Shown here in pieces: positions 11,123 through 20,524 of a stretch of DNA of 64,000 nucleotides. The notes under the pieces are model-generated. The model saw only the letters and a list, made by a program, of their open reading frames with translations, was not told the origin of the DNA and searched no databases. The position numbers were made by a program, and so were the translations under genes. Each line of letters begins with the position of its first letter. Within the stretch, counting starts at the first letter, position 1. The stretch is from Adineta ricciae (Eukaryota; Rotifera; Eurotatoria; Adinetida; Adinetidae), in the NCBI GenBank assembly GCA_905250025.1, contig CAJNOJ010000049.1, positions 1 to 64,000 on the forward strand. Direction: 5' to 3'.

Positions 11123-12319
11123 TTATTGCGTAGATACTGGCACAACTTGTGTAGTCAATGAGTTCGTCGTTGTCATCATTGCTTGTTGGTGTAAGTGTAA
11201 ATTCCGGGATAAAACCGAACGAACGTCCTGACAAAATCGTAAGGCATCGAGAAATGGAAGTAGCGACAAGAGACAAGTGTCTGTTGGATCGGAAAACCAT
11301 GATTTAACTACAAAGATTCCAACGATACAAAATAGAGACGATGAGAAGAAATCTTCACTTACTCGGAATGGCATTGAGTGGACAACAACGATATGCAACA
11401 GGACTGTTATCCAAGATAAATATTCGCGAAAGATCACTATTAATAGCAGATAGATTTTTTGTATATGCACCGAAATCGAGTGTACAATGCTGTCGGAAAT
11501 ATCGACGTGCCAGCATATTTCGATTATTATCGAGTTTATCACTCACTGCTGCGCCATAGATTTCCATCGACGCAGTAAATACGACAAGTTCGTACCATTG
11601 ACTCACCTAAATGATAAGGTGAAACAAAAGAATACATGAATTTGTCTTACTGTTTCAAGGAAGTAATCAACATGGGGTCGTTTGTAGACAAAAAATCGAA
11701 CAGGATGCTTTTCGATCTCTACTCGAACTATAAAATCAGGCGGACCTGTTGGTTTCAGAGCACCGTTACGTGAGAAACCATCATGATGAGAATGTACTAA
11801 AGTTTCATCCAAGTCTAATACTAAGATTTTCTTCGGCAGAAAATCTGAAAGAAAAAAAACAGAATTTATCAAGAGAAGATCCACGAAAATTTACATACGT
11901 AGTCGATGAGCAGATAGAGGTTGAAGAGGACAGTTGTAATACTTCACAGATTGAAATTGAATTAACTACAAACTTGAAAATGTTATCGAACAGAATCAAA
12001 AAAGTCACTGTACCTTTTTTCTTGAGCCACGCAATGCAACAAACATAAAAGTCAAACAGTGAACGAGAAATTTTACTATTCGCTTAATAACAACTAACAG
12101 TCTCGCTAACATTCTTAGCAAAAATAAATAAACACACTTAAATATATGTAAAAGCAATCGAACTATGCTTGTTGTATGCCTTTCTCGATTGTTATCATTT
12201 AAAGTTATATTGGTATTCACTGATGACGATTGTTGTAGGCGACTTGCTGGTATTGGTGGCATCAAAAATGAAATTAAATCATTAAAAAAATCGAATTTTC
12301 GTCTTTGGAATAAAATCAT
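11123..12319 (-). CDS. CTDNEP1: CTD nuclear envelope phosphatase 1 (Dullard)
   Basis: Five exons: 12319-12014, 11965-11899, 11844-11651, 11606-11363, 11307-11123, all in phase. The N-terminal exon carries a long hydrophobic membrane segment that anchors the enzyme in the ER/nuclear envelope. The catalytic HAD-type core follows with [14 protein letters not shown], where DLDET is the DxDx(T/V) nucleophile motif, then [31 protein letters not shown]-type RYFRQHC, ILDNSP and SWFSD. The family dephosphorylates lipin and so controls membrane lipid synthesis and nuclear envelope shape. Conservation with human CTDNEP1 is very high from the catalytic domain onward; the rotifer protein has extra N-terminal residues and a His/Gln/Thr-rich tail. 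The start may be the ATG at 12319 or a later in-frame ATG at 12262. Confidence 0.92.
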
Positions 12320-13014
12320 TAAAAATCCAGAGAAAGAACATCTCTTGTTCGTTTCTCAACGGCTGAAACATAGCTCATCTAAGCCAATAAAATTGCAAGA
12401 AACTGAATGGAGGTCGCTCTACGACAATCAATGGCAAATTGAATACCAATGAAAAAGATTAACTCAAAACCATATGAACAAAGCAAATAACAACAAATCT
12501 TTTTTCACTGCAAATTTCTATCTGTTGATCTCCGCAAGAAATCTCTTCGATACGTCGTAATCTTCTGTTTGGATGTAGAATATCTCCCGTAAGTGAATCG
12601 TTTATGACTTATTCAAAAGATGACAAGGCCACTGGAAAACAATGAACAATCTGCTGCAAGTTGCACATTTGTTCGATACGAAGAGAAAAAGAATTCATCA
12701 GATGTTCGCCAATGATTGAAAGATCCCAAACACTTCTCACTGCATATTTCTGTTATTAATCGAGAATGATTCATGAGAAAAATGTCGGTACACATTCGAT
12801 TTCGATGTCCTTTCTCTCTAAACCACCTACATTCTTTCATTTACTCTTATCTTGTATTTTTCTTCTCTGCTTCTCCATTCTGTTTGGTTAATATGATTGA
12901 CAGACACCAAAATACCATTAGCAGAAACATTAGAGAAGAAAAAGAACTCCGAATGAAAGAATATACACGACGTAAGGTTTTGATAAATGATTCTATTGAT
13001 ATTTATTTTAGATA
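12320..13014. other. Divergent promoter region, CTDNEP1 / Rho GTPase
   Basis: About 0.7 kb between two divergently transcribed genes. No convincing coding sequence; the ORF at 12165-12452 (+) is antisense to CTDNEP1 exon 1. A pyrimidine-AG acceptor at 13010-13011 lies 3 nt before the Rho start codon, so the end of this region may be an outron or a 5' UTR intron. Confidence 0.5.
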
Positions 13015-13704
13015 ATGCCAAATACTTCGAATTTACCAGCAACATCGAATCCCATCGGTGGAAATCTAATGAACAAAACAATCAAATGTGTTTGTGTCGG
13101 AGATGGATGTGTTGGTAAAACATCAATGTTGATATCTTACACAACAAACACATTTCCACAATCATATGTTCCGACTGTTTTTGATAATTATTCTGTAACT
13201 GTGATGATCAGTGGTGAACCTTATACGTTAGCACTGTTTGATACAGCTGGTCAAAGCGGTAAGTTAAATTGAATGGAAAAATCTAATGAGAAATCTTTCG
13301 CTTTTTTAGGTTTTGAGCTGATGCGTACATTTTCTTATACGAATACCGATGTATTTCTCGTTTGCTTCAGTGTGATGTCTCCGACATCGTTTAATAATGC
13401 ATTGAAAATGTGGATTGATGAAATCCGGCAATCGTCGTCATCACGTGCAGCACCGTTTGTGCTGGTTGGAACGAAAATTGATCTTCGATCGAGTACTCCT
13501 GATGTAGAACTGTTGGCAAAATCAAAACAGAAGCCCATCACACGAGAACAAGGCGAACGTACAGCAAAAGAATATGGTGCCTATGCGTACATTGAATGTT
13601 CAGCGTTAACTCAAGAGAATCTGAAAGAAACATTCGATACAGCGATTCTAGCTGCACTTACTCCATCAACTTCGAAACGGCGAGGAATCTTTTGTTGCTG
13701 TTGA
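13015..13704 (+). CDS. Divergent Cdc42/Rac-like Rho GTPase
   Basis: Exons 13015-13258 and 13310-13704 join across a 51-nt intron in phase 1: 212 aa. G1 is GDGCVGKT, switch I has [10 protein letters not shown] (effector Thr kept), G3 is DTAGQ, G4 is VGTKIDL (TKxD), and G5 is ECSAL. The closest animal relatives are Cdc42, Rac and RhoU. Two features are odd. In switch II the usual EDYDRLRP after GQ is replaced by SGFELMRT. The C terminus is basic and ends in three cysteines (KRRGIFCCC) instead of a CaaX box, so membrane attachment may use another prenylation or palmitoylation mode. A 20-residue N-terminal extension precedes the G domain. Expected role: membrane-bound switch acting on actin and polarity; the exact class is uncertain. 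Confidence 0.88.
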
Positions 13705-14245
13705 CCGAACAAATGAAAAACAGAACAAATTTTTTCACAGAGAATTTTTATCTTTAACAGTGATGTGAACAAAGAAGAAAACAATACAAATCTATATCGA
13801 GACATATTATTCACTTAATCTTATCTGTCTTCTCTCTCCTGGTCAGTATTCATTCAATTATTCGTCAGTTCGTTTGTATGTGTGTGTATGTGTTTTTTTT
13901 ATATCTGTGTACGAGAAATGCTCACTTTTCTTTTCTTTTTCTTCTTCCTATCTTTCTGTATATTCGATATGACATTTTTTGTCGTTTGCTGTTGTTATTG
14001 ATGTTGTTTTTTTTTTATACATTCTCATACAATATATCTATCTATCTATTCAATGCATACACATTTCATAGAAATTACCGAAACACGTTAGGTTAGACAC
14101 ATTCATGGCCGAAAGATATGACTTTCTGCTTGAATAAACATCGCGAAAAAATAGATGTTTAAAGGTGAAGGAGAAGAAATCGACGTTACACTTATCTTTT
14201 GCTTCTCGGTAATAGATAGTTTTCATCTAAGTTTCACAATCTAAG
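13705..14245. other. Spacer with T-rich low complexity
   Basis: 541 bp. Includes the Rho gene 3' UTR, T-rich tracts at about 13880-14045 and a short TCTA run at about 14036-14050. An AG preceded by pyrimidines at 14244-14245 directly abuts the next start codon. No gene seen. Confidence 0.5.
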
Positions 14246-14767
14246 ATGGGTAACAGTCAAACGACAGCGAGTTGGTCCGTGGATGATTGGGCGTATGGAA
14301 CCGGTACGAATGCTGTGCCCGTTGACGAAGTTGTTGAAGAAGTAGGAAAACTACCAGCAAGATATTTCGGCGGAAAAGCGATCGAAAATGACGCATCGAT
14401 GCACCAGATGCAACAAGATCTGTTAACATTTGATGAAACATTAAAGAAAATTTTTCGAAGAAAGAAAAACAAACGTTCGAAACAGGAACCAGTTGCAGCA
14501 GCAGAAGAAGAAGGATACTATTATGAAGATGATCCAGGGATGCTAGACGAAAACGTAAGAGACTTACAAGGAGAACCTGTGTATCTCGAATCAACAACCG
14601 TTGATAGAAATACCGCTTCATCGACACCCAATCAATCGAATAATTCGTCATTAGATGCACCAGCAACTCGTGGAAAACTCATTTGGAGATGCACTCACTG
14701 TGCTATGGACAACAAAGTCACAGAAAGTTCATGTCGACGCTGTGGCCAAGCCGAAACGAAGTTCTAA
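14246..14767 (+). CDS. Probable N-myristoylated protein with RanBP2-type zinc finger
   Basis: A single uninterrupted 173-codon ORF. The start MGNSQTTAS fits an N-myristoylation signal (Gly2, Ser/Thr near position 6). The middle (about residues 70-120) is charged, with a KKNKR basic cluster followed by an acidic, Tyr-rich patch. The C terminus (about 148-170) reads WRCTHCAMDNKVTESSCRRC, a W-x-C-x2-C...N...C-x2-C pattern of RanBP2-type zinc fingers, which bind ubiquitin or single-stranded RNA. The combination of a membrane-targeting lipid and a C-terminal ubiquitin-binding-type finger suggests an adaptor at a membrane, but I recognise no orthologue and this is inference. Confidence 0.75.
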   Translation: MGNSQTTASWSVDDWAYGTGTNAVPVDEVVEEVGKLPARYFGGKAIENDASMHQMQQDLLTFDETLKKIFRRKKNKRSKQEPVAAAEEEGYYYEDDPGMLDENVRDLQGEPVYLESTTVDRNTASSTPNQSNNSSLDAPATRGKLIWRCTHCAMDNKVTESSCRRCGQAETKF

Positions 14768-16064
14768 ACATTGTATCTACACACAACTATTTTTGTTCAA
14801 ATTTTTTTAAATCTATTTTTTCAAACGACATTAAAACCGAGAAAGAAACTCTTTATGTTCTCGTTTTTTTTTCACTTGCGCTAGACAAATCGCATGCGAA
14901 CAATGATTGTATCGTTTGAAAATACGAAATTTTAATTATGTATGCTTGTCACTGGTATAAATCATTGAAATCTGACTCATTGTCTCGCTACTCAAGAAAT
15001 ATGATGAGATATTTTTCAAGTCGAGCAAAGAATAATCATTCCTCGTAATCAATATGATAAAGAAAACAAACAACGATGATGTTTATATTGACGTTGTGAA
15101 CTATCATCTTGATCATCTGCTGCTGTAATTGATTCTCGAAGAAAAAAAAACTATTAATACGTGTTTTTTTACGTCTTTGAAATTCGATAATTAAAAAAAG
15201 TTATCGATACGTTTTTTTTTGCGTAATTAAACGCGATCTACGATAGATTACAGAAAAAATAATGATCGATGATCTTCCCGTCAATATTTCATCCATCTCT
15301 CGCACAGATCATGGCATTCCATGTCAAATAGTTGAAATGTATCAATACATATGTGCCAATCAGTGTTATCTAGTAATCTCTTTTATCCTTGGTTATATGT
15401 CATAATAACTATCTTTTTTCTCTATCAAATGATTAGATGTTCGATTCGTTTCATTATCAAGAAACTTCTCTCCCTAGAAAAGACATCGATAATGATGTCT
15501 CATGCATGGATATTTACAACAAGAACATAACCTACGACTACGATGTCTACGTTAACGTAGAGATATTGATCATCACAAACACATATTCACCTTCGTATCT
15601 GCACCTTCGCAAATATAGTCGGTATATAAACTATTTAAATAAGACATTCTTCTTTGAATCAACTTGTTTTCTCTTAACCTGTAGTTCGTATTGTAAGAAG
15701 ACTTTGGTATGGGTGCAGCCAACGATCGACTCTATGACATCGAAAAATGTAAGTTTTGTCATAAGGTTGTGGAAATTGAGAAAATTTCAAGTTCACACGT
15801 ATATGCACACCATCTTTCGTCGCATTCTTTCCAGAAAGTAATCCAATCCATTTTCTTTTCATTGCGATGTTATGATGAAAGAGAGTAGCAAAAAGGAGAA
15901 AAAAGAATCAGCTACAGATATTTGTCTTTGTAATTACACGAAAAAAAAATCGATAGCCAACGTAGAAAGACATTCTTATCTTTAAAACAAAGATAGTTAT
16001 GCGATAGACAGACGATCTTTTTCAATATTCTCATTCATACCCTGTGTACATAGTCTCTCCGAGG
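14768..16064. other. Intergenic region without evident gene
   Basis: 1.3 kb between the zinc-finger gene and Staufen. An ORF at 15437-15841 (+) is open for 134 codons but has no recognisable domain, no splice logic and irregular codon use. I take it as chance. Poly-A/T runs occur at about 15140-15260 and 15950. Confidence 0.5.
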
Positions 16065-17738
16065 ATGCAACAAGACTCAAACAAAACTTCGTCAATCAAA
16101 GCTATGCATGATCTAGCTCGACGACATAAAGTAAGACAAATTCGTTATGTAACACACATGTCATCACGTACATATACTTCAGATTGTTGCTGAATATCAA
16201 TTAGAAAAAGAATCTGGCCCAGCTCATGCAAAAATGTATACAGTTCGACTTCGTCTAGGTGACAAGGAATATATCGGTGTTGATCGGAGTATTAAACTAG
16301 CACAACGTGCAGCAGCATTTTCAGCTCTTAATGATCACAGTTATTTATTGTCCATAAATCCACTGACACAAGAGAAACCAAGTAGATAAATTGACTTTTT
16401 TTCTCAATGATCGACCTAGACTTTCTTTTCTCTATTTAACGAAGCTCCGCCCTCACCAACTGTTGCACTGAATGCATGGGCGGCTCGGCATCATATACCA
16501 ACTCGATATGTTTTACTAAAAGAACAGCATCTTCCAGTGACAAAGAATCCGTCGTGGAATCGACCTCAAACTTTATTCTATTACCGTTTACATTTCGGAC
16601 AAGATCTCGTTTTCGACGGGCAAGGTCCATCGCATCAACAAGCTCGGTCAAGTTGTGCTTCTCAAGCATTACATTTCATACAGAATAATCCAGCGCCACT
16701 TATCATATCAATACCGACACAAGTAAATGCCGCTTGTCACTATTGATTTCGTCTTATCTATTAATTTAGATTCAACCGAAATCACCAATCGCTCTTATGT
16801 ATGAACGCGCAAAACAACTAGGTTTTTCAGTTCAACTTGAACAACATGATCCATTATCGGTAACATACCGTATTGGTGAACAATACTTAACAACTGGTAC
16901 AGGTCAAACAAAACAAGCTGCTAAAGAGATCGCCGCAGAAAAGATGCTCGAAATCTTGCCTTCGCCTGCTGAAAAAGTTAAACCCAAGTCAATTCGTAAA
17001 CATAACAAACAACATAAGAAATTCATCGAACAGAAAGGCTCAACTGAATACAGTCTTACTGAAGAGATCAATCCTATCACTCGTCTTTATCAAATAGCCC
17101 AAGCACGTGATACGCCTGTTGAATTTATCCAATTAGAAGAACTTACCAACGAAAAGCAATTCTTTTTTCAAGTGAAATTTGGTGACAACGAATGTGCAGA
17201 TGGTTGTGGTAAGAGTAAACAAGCAGCAAAACGCTGTGCTGCAGAAAACTTAATAGCAAAATTAAATCCCGAACTAACAGGATCTCTCATGATTTCATTA
17301 CCTCCTCCGCCTATCAAAGGTTCACTTAAACGCAACGAAAGTTCTCCGAAACAGCAAGAGAAGAAGCATGTACATTTCCTTGAAGAGCAAATCATTGAAC
17401 ACGAAAAGACATTAAACAATCATCATTCAGTATTTACAATTAAACAGCAATTAATCACCGCTTGTCAAAAACTGAACATTCAAATTCAATACGAAGATCA
17501 ATTGGCAGCTAACGAAGACAATCAATACGAATCGATCTTGAGTCTATCGAAAGGCGATCGACTTCTTGCGAAATTTCGTGGCCATGGTCTGTCTGTCGTA
17601 CGTGCGCATGAAAATGTGTCGATGAGTGCTTGGAAAAATCTACGACAACTCTTCAATGGATCGATACCTGTACCGCGGACAAACTGTAACCGATATATTC
17701 GTTATATGCACCCTCAACTTACTGTTCAACAGCAATAA
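16065..17738 (+). CDS. stau: Staufen double-stranded RNA-binding protein
   Basis: Exons 16065-16130, 16183-16381, 16445-16722 and 16770-17738 join in phase to 1,512 nt, 503 aa. Five dsRBD-like units are visible in the Staufen order. dsRBD1 (residues about 12-80) has ESGPAHAKMYTVRLRLGD, very like Drosophila dsRBD1. dsRBD2 (about 90-180) is split by an insert, as in the family. dsRBD3 (about 185-245) ends TKQAAKEIAAEKML. dsRBD4 (about 275-340) ends KSKQAAKRCAAENL. A degenerate dsRBD5 (about 400-475) follows the conserved KKHVHFLEE linker. Staufen binds mRNA stem-loops and directs mRNA transport, localisation and decay. The KSKQAAK-type helices carry the lysines that contact RNA. Length is close to human STAU1. 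Confidence 0.93.
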
Positions 17739-17993
17739 TTTTTCTTTGTGATACACATTGTCCTTCCTGAAGCTATGTATCGAGTTGATTTTTGAAACTA
17801 TCAGATACACGACATTTAACCTTTGTTTTTAACCTTCGCCTTTTCTCGCTATATATATTTTTTCCTCTCTTTTCTTTTGTTATATGTATGTCGATGTCGA
17901 TCGAATTTATGAAACGAATAAATTCATGAAGAAGCGTGGAAATATCGAAGAGACATTCTCGAATATTGATTCATTGATCTGTTTAGACGACGA

Positions 17994-18926
17994 ATGGACG
18001 AAGCATTTTATTATAAAGAAAAATCGAGATTTGACGAACTATTGAATCAACTCAATTGGACAGAAGAGCACCTACTTCAAGAAGCAAACGATATCGTTCA
18101 GTGTCCATTAGACTGTAGACATCGGTTTCCAGTTCGATCGAAACATTTAGAAACTTGTCAATTGGTTAAAGACGGTTTTTCGAAAGATTATTCAGTAAAT
18201 CAAATACTGCATTATGTGGTTTAAGGAAATAATATTTGATTTTTTTTTAAAGAAAGAATCAATTGAATACCGACGAGAAAAACAGTTATTACAACAATCG
18301 GATATTTCCGTTACGCCTTCGACACTGAGTAATATTCTTCACCGATCTTTACCCATCAAAACCGGTAAAAACCATAGTGAAATGAATGTTGAATACATTT
18401 TCATTGTATTAAAGATCTGCCTTTGAATGTTGAACAAACAACGATTCTGTTAACACCAAACGAACGACTTTCTCTTGTACAATTTGTTCATAAGGAAGCT
18501 TTACGTTTAAAAATTGTACCGGATCCACCCTCATCGGTCATGGAAAATCGTTCTAACCAATCGTCGGGTTTGATTTCATATTTCAAAGTGATTGATTTTG
18601 GCTACGATGCCTTTCTTAGAGTCAAATTCTTCACAGTTGTCAAACAAATCAGCACAATTACGTGATGAAAAACGACGCCGAGCAAAATATGTTAATCGAA
18701 CAAGAAGAAAGACATTTTACGACGTAAATAATCCTTTAACATTCTAACAAATAACAATCTTGATTGCATTTAGAATGCTCGCGAAATGATTTCTAGTCAA
18801 ATGGAATTACTTTATAAACATGGAGAAAAACGATCAAAATATAAACATCGATCACCCTCTTCATCATCATCATCGAAGAAGAAACATCATCGGCATTCAA
18901 AAAAACGGCGAACGACTCCAGATTGA
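17994..18926 (+). CDS. SNRNP48: U11/U12 snRNP 48-kDa protein (minor spliceosome)
   Basis: Five exons (17994-18194, 18253-18364, 18415-18567, 18620-18723, 18774-18926) close in phase to 723 nt, 240 aa. Near residues 37-56 lies the CHHC zinc finger, CPLDCRHRFPVRSKHLETC, that in human U11-48K touches the 5' splice site of U12-type introns. It is followed by a Leu-Pro-Leu segment and TPNERLSLVQFVHKEAL, which align with the middle of U11-48K, then the basic EKRRRAKYVNRTRRKTFYD block and a Ser/Lys/His/Arg-rich tail. GTSF-type proteins share the CHHC finger but lack the rest. Human U11-48K is about 340 aa, so this is a compact version. It implies that this animal keeps a minor spliceosome. Confidence 0.82.
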
Positions 18927-19276
18927 ACCAATACTGAAGCTAATCCGACGGATAATCAATGATGTTCAAACATGTCTAAAGACGCATCTTCACTTAGATT
19001 AATCGATATGCCATTTGCTTGAGTAAACATGTGTTCATTTCTCAGACACGTATGACAAGTTTGCTAAATACAGAAAATGGATGAATTCGAAGAAAAACTA
19101 ATATTTTATTGCAATTATTTTACCTTCAAGCAAATTCTATCAAAAGAAAGTTTTTTTTCTTTTCCTCTTGTTGGACGTGGCAGATTGCGTAAAGTGCGCC
19201 ACGTCTACAACATTGTCAGATTATAAAAACATGTATTGTCATAACAAAATGAAAATCATTTGAATAAATACGAATC
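18927..19276. other. Short intergenic spacer
   Basis: 350 bp between SNRNP48 and the SAR1-like gene. An inverted GTGGC...GCCAC pair (about 19178 and 19199, around GTGGCAGATTGCG and GCGCCACG) could form a small hairpin. No gene seen. Confidence 0.4.
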
Positions 19277-19867
19277 ATGTGGTCTCTATTTACATACGTC
19301 CGTGATCTTATTAATGGATATGCTTGGTTTTGGTGGCCATCGAATGGCTCTGATGAGAAGACCATCCTTCTTGTTGGTCTCGACGACGCTGGGAAAACAA
19401 CATTAACTGGTCGATTAACTCAAAACCGTCTTATCCAAGCACCGCCAACCGGTACACCCATCGGACATGGATTAAAAATTGGCTCAACCCAGTTAACTAT
19501 GACTGATGTGGGCGGCCATGCACAAGCACGACGGATATGGAAAAATTTTATGCACGCATCAACACGACTGGTTTTCATGCTCGATGCCAGCAATCGTCCG
19601 CGTTTTGCCGAAGCACGTCATGAACTATGGAAAATTTTAATGGATGATGATGTCCGTTCGTTACCAATCTTGATTCTTGGAAATAAGATTGACAATGTGG
19701 AAACGGCGTGCAGCGAAACTGAACTGAGACAAATTCTTCAAATAGAAAAGTTCCTGAACGAAAGCAATCCTCGTGTGAAATTATGTATGTGTAGTGTGGC
19801 AAGAGATGAAGGTTTTGCAGACGGTCTGCGTTGGTTGATCAATCAACATATTCGAGTGACAGAATAA
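19277..19867 (+). CDS. SAR1-like small GTPase, intronless
   Basis: One uninterrupted ORF of 196 codons. The N terminus is a Trp/Phe-rich amphipathic segment (residues 1-23), the place where SAR1 inserts into the ER membrane. G1 is GLDDAGKTT, G3 is DVGGHAQARRIWKNF (GGHxQARRxWK is a SAR1 signature), G4 is LGNKID, and the end has MCSVARDEGFADGLRWL, matching SAR1. SAR1 recruits the COPII coat for ER export. Identity to canonical SAR1 is clearly reduced and an expected threonine region reads PPTGTPIGHG, so this is more likely a diverged paralogue than the housekeeping copy. The lack of introns in an intron-dense neighbourhood fits a retrocopy origin; no poly-A remnant is clear. Confidence 0.85.
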   Translation: MWSLFTYVRDLINGYAWFWWPSNGSDEKTILLVGLDDAGKTTLTGRLTQNRLIQAPPTGTPIGHGLKIGSTQLTMTDVGGHAQARRIWKNFMHASTRLVFMLDASNRPRFAEARHELWKILMDDDVRSLPILILGNKIDNVETACSETELRQILQIEKFLNESNPRVKLCMCSVARDEGFADGLRWLINQHIRVTE

Positions 19868-20524
19868 TTTCAAATAGACGCCTCAAAAGGTTTTTTCGAC
19901 CTATTTTGCTGTATATAGCATTTGTGATCTTATTCCGATAATAAAACATGAAAATGATGCGCAGTATAGCATTACTTTCCGCCATTTTGCGTCAGGAAAT
20001 CTCCATTAATTTTGTTTAATATGTGAGATTCGACATAATTTGATGTTTCTTTACTCTTAATGATAGATAATTTCCATTGAGCATGTTAATCATGTGTAAT
20101 AACCTTTTAGAATGAACATCTTTGCACTCTACGAACAAATCTTCGTTAATAAGATCAAATGAGAACGATGGACATCCGGTTCAAACTTTGTTTTATTATT
20201 TTTTTTATCTCTCTTCTTTTTTTTCTGTCAATTCGTCGTCAAGAATTTTTTCTTTTTTGTTTCAATCACATCACAAGTTTCAACAAAAAAAAAAAAGAAG
20301 ATAAAAAAAAACAGAAAGAAATATTTACATGTTAAATAAAATTATATAGACAGATGTGCTGCGCGCATCGCATCGTACAAGAAAAAAATCGTGCAAAGAA
20401 AAGCACACACAAACACACACTAAGCCAGAGAAATGACCTGAGAAGTGAACAAACAAACGCACACACACAAATGAACAAACCGGGTCGTACAAGAGAGTGC
20501 CTGATACTATTGTTCCATAAAGAA
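19868..20524. other. Spacer between two convergent genes
   Basis: 657 bp between the SAR1-like gene (+) and the DEPTOR-like gene (-), so mostly 3' UTRs. Contains A/T homopolymers near 20190-20310, an AATAAAACATG polyadenylation-like word at about 19940, and CA-rich runs at about 20405-20470. No gene seen. Confidence 0.5.

Noticed and set aside
12165-12452. 95-codon forward ORF
   Set aside because: It is antisense to CTDNEP1 exon 1, whose frame is strongly supported by homology.
15437-15841. 134-codon forward ORF upstream of Staufen
   Set aside because: No domain, no splice structure, no sensible composition; it begins in a T/A-rich tract and is most likely chance.
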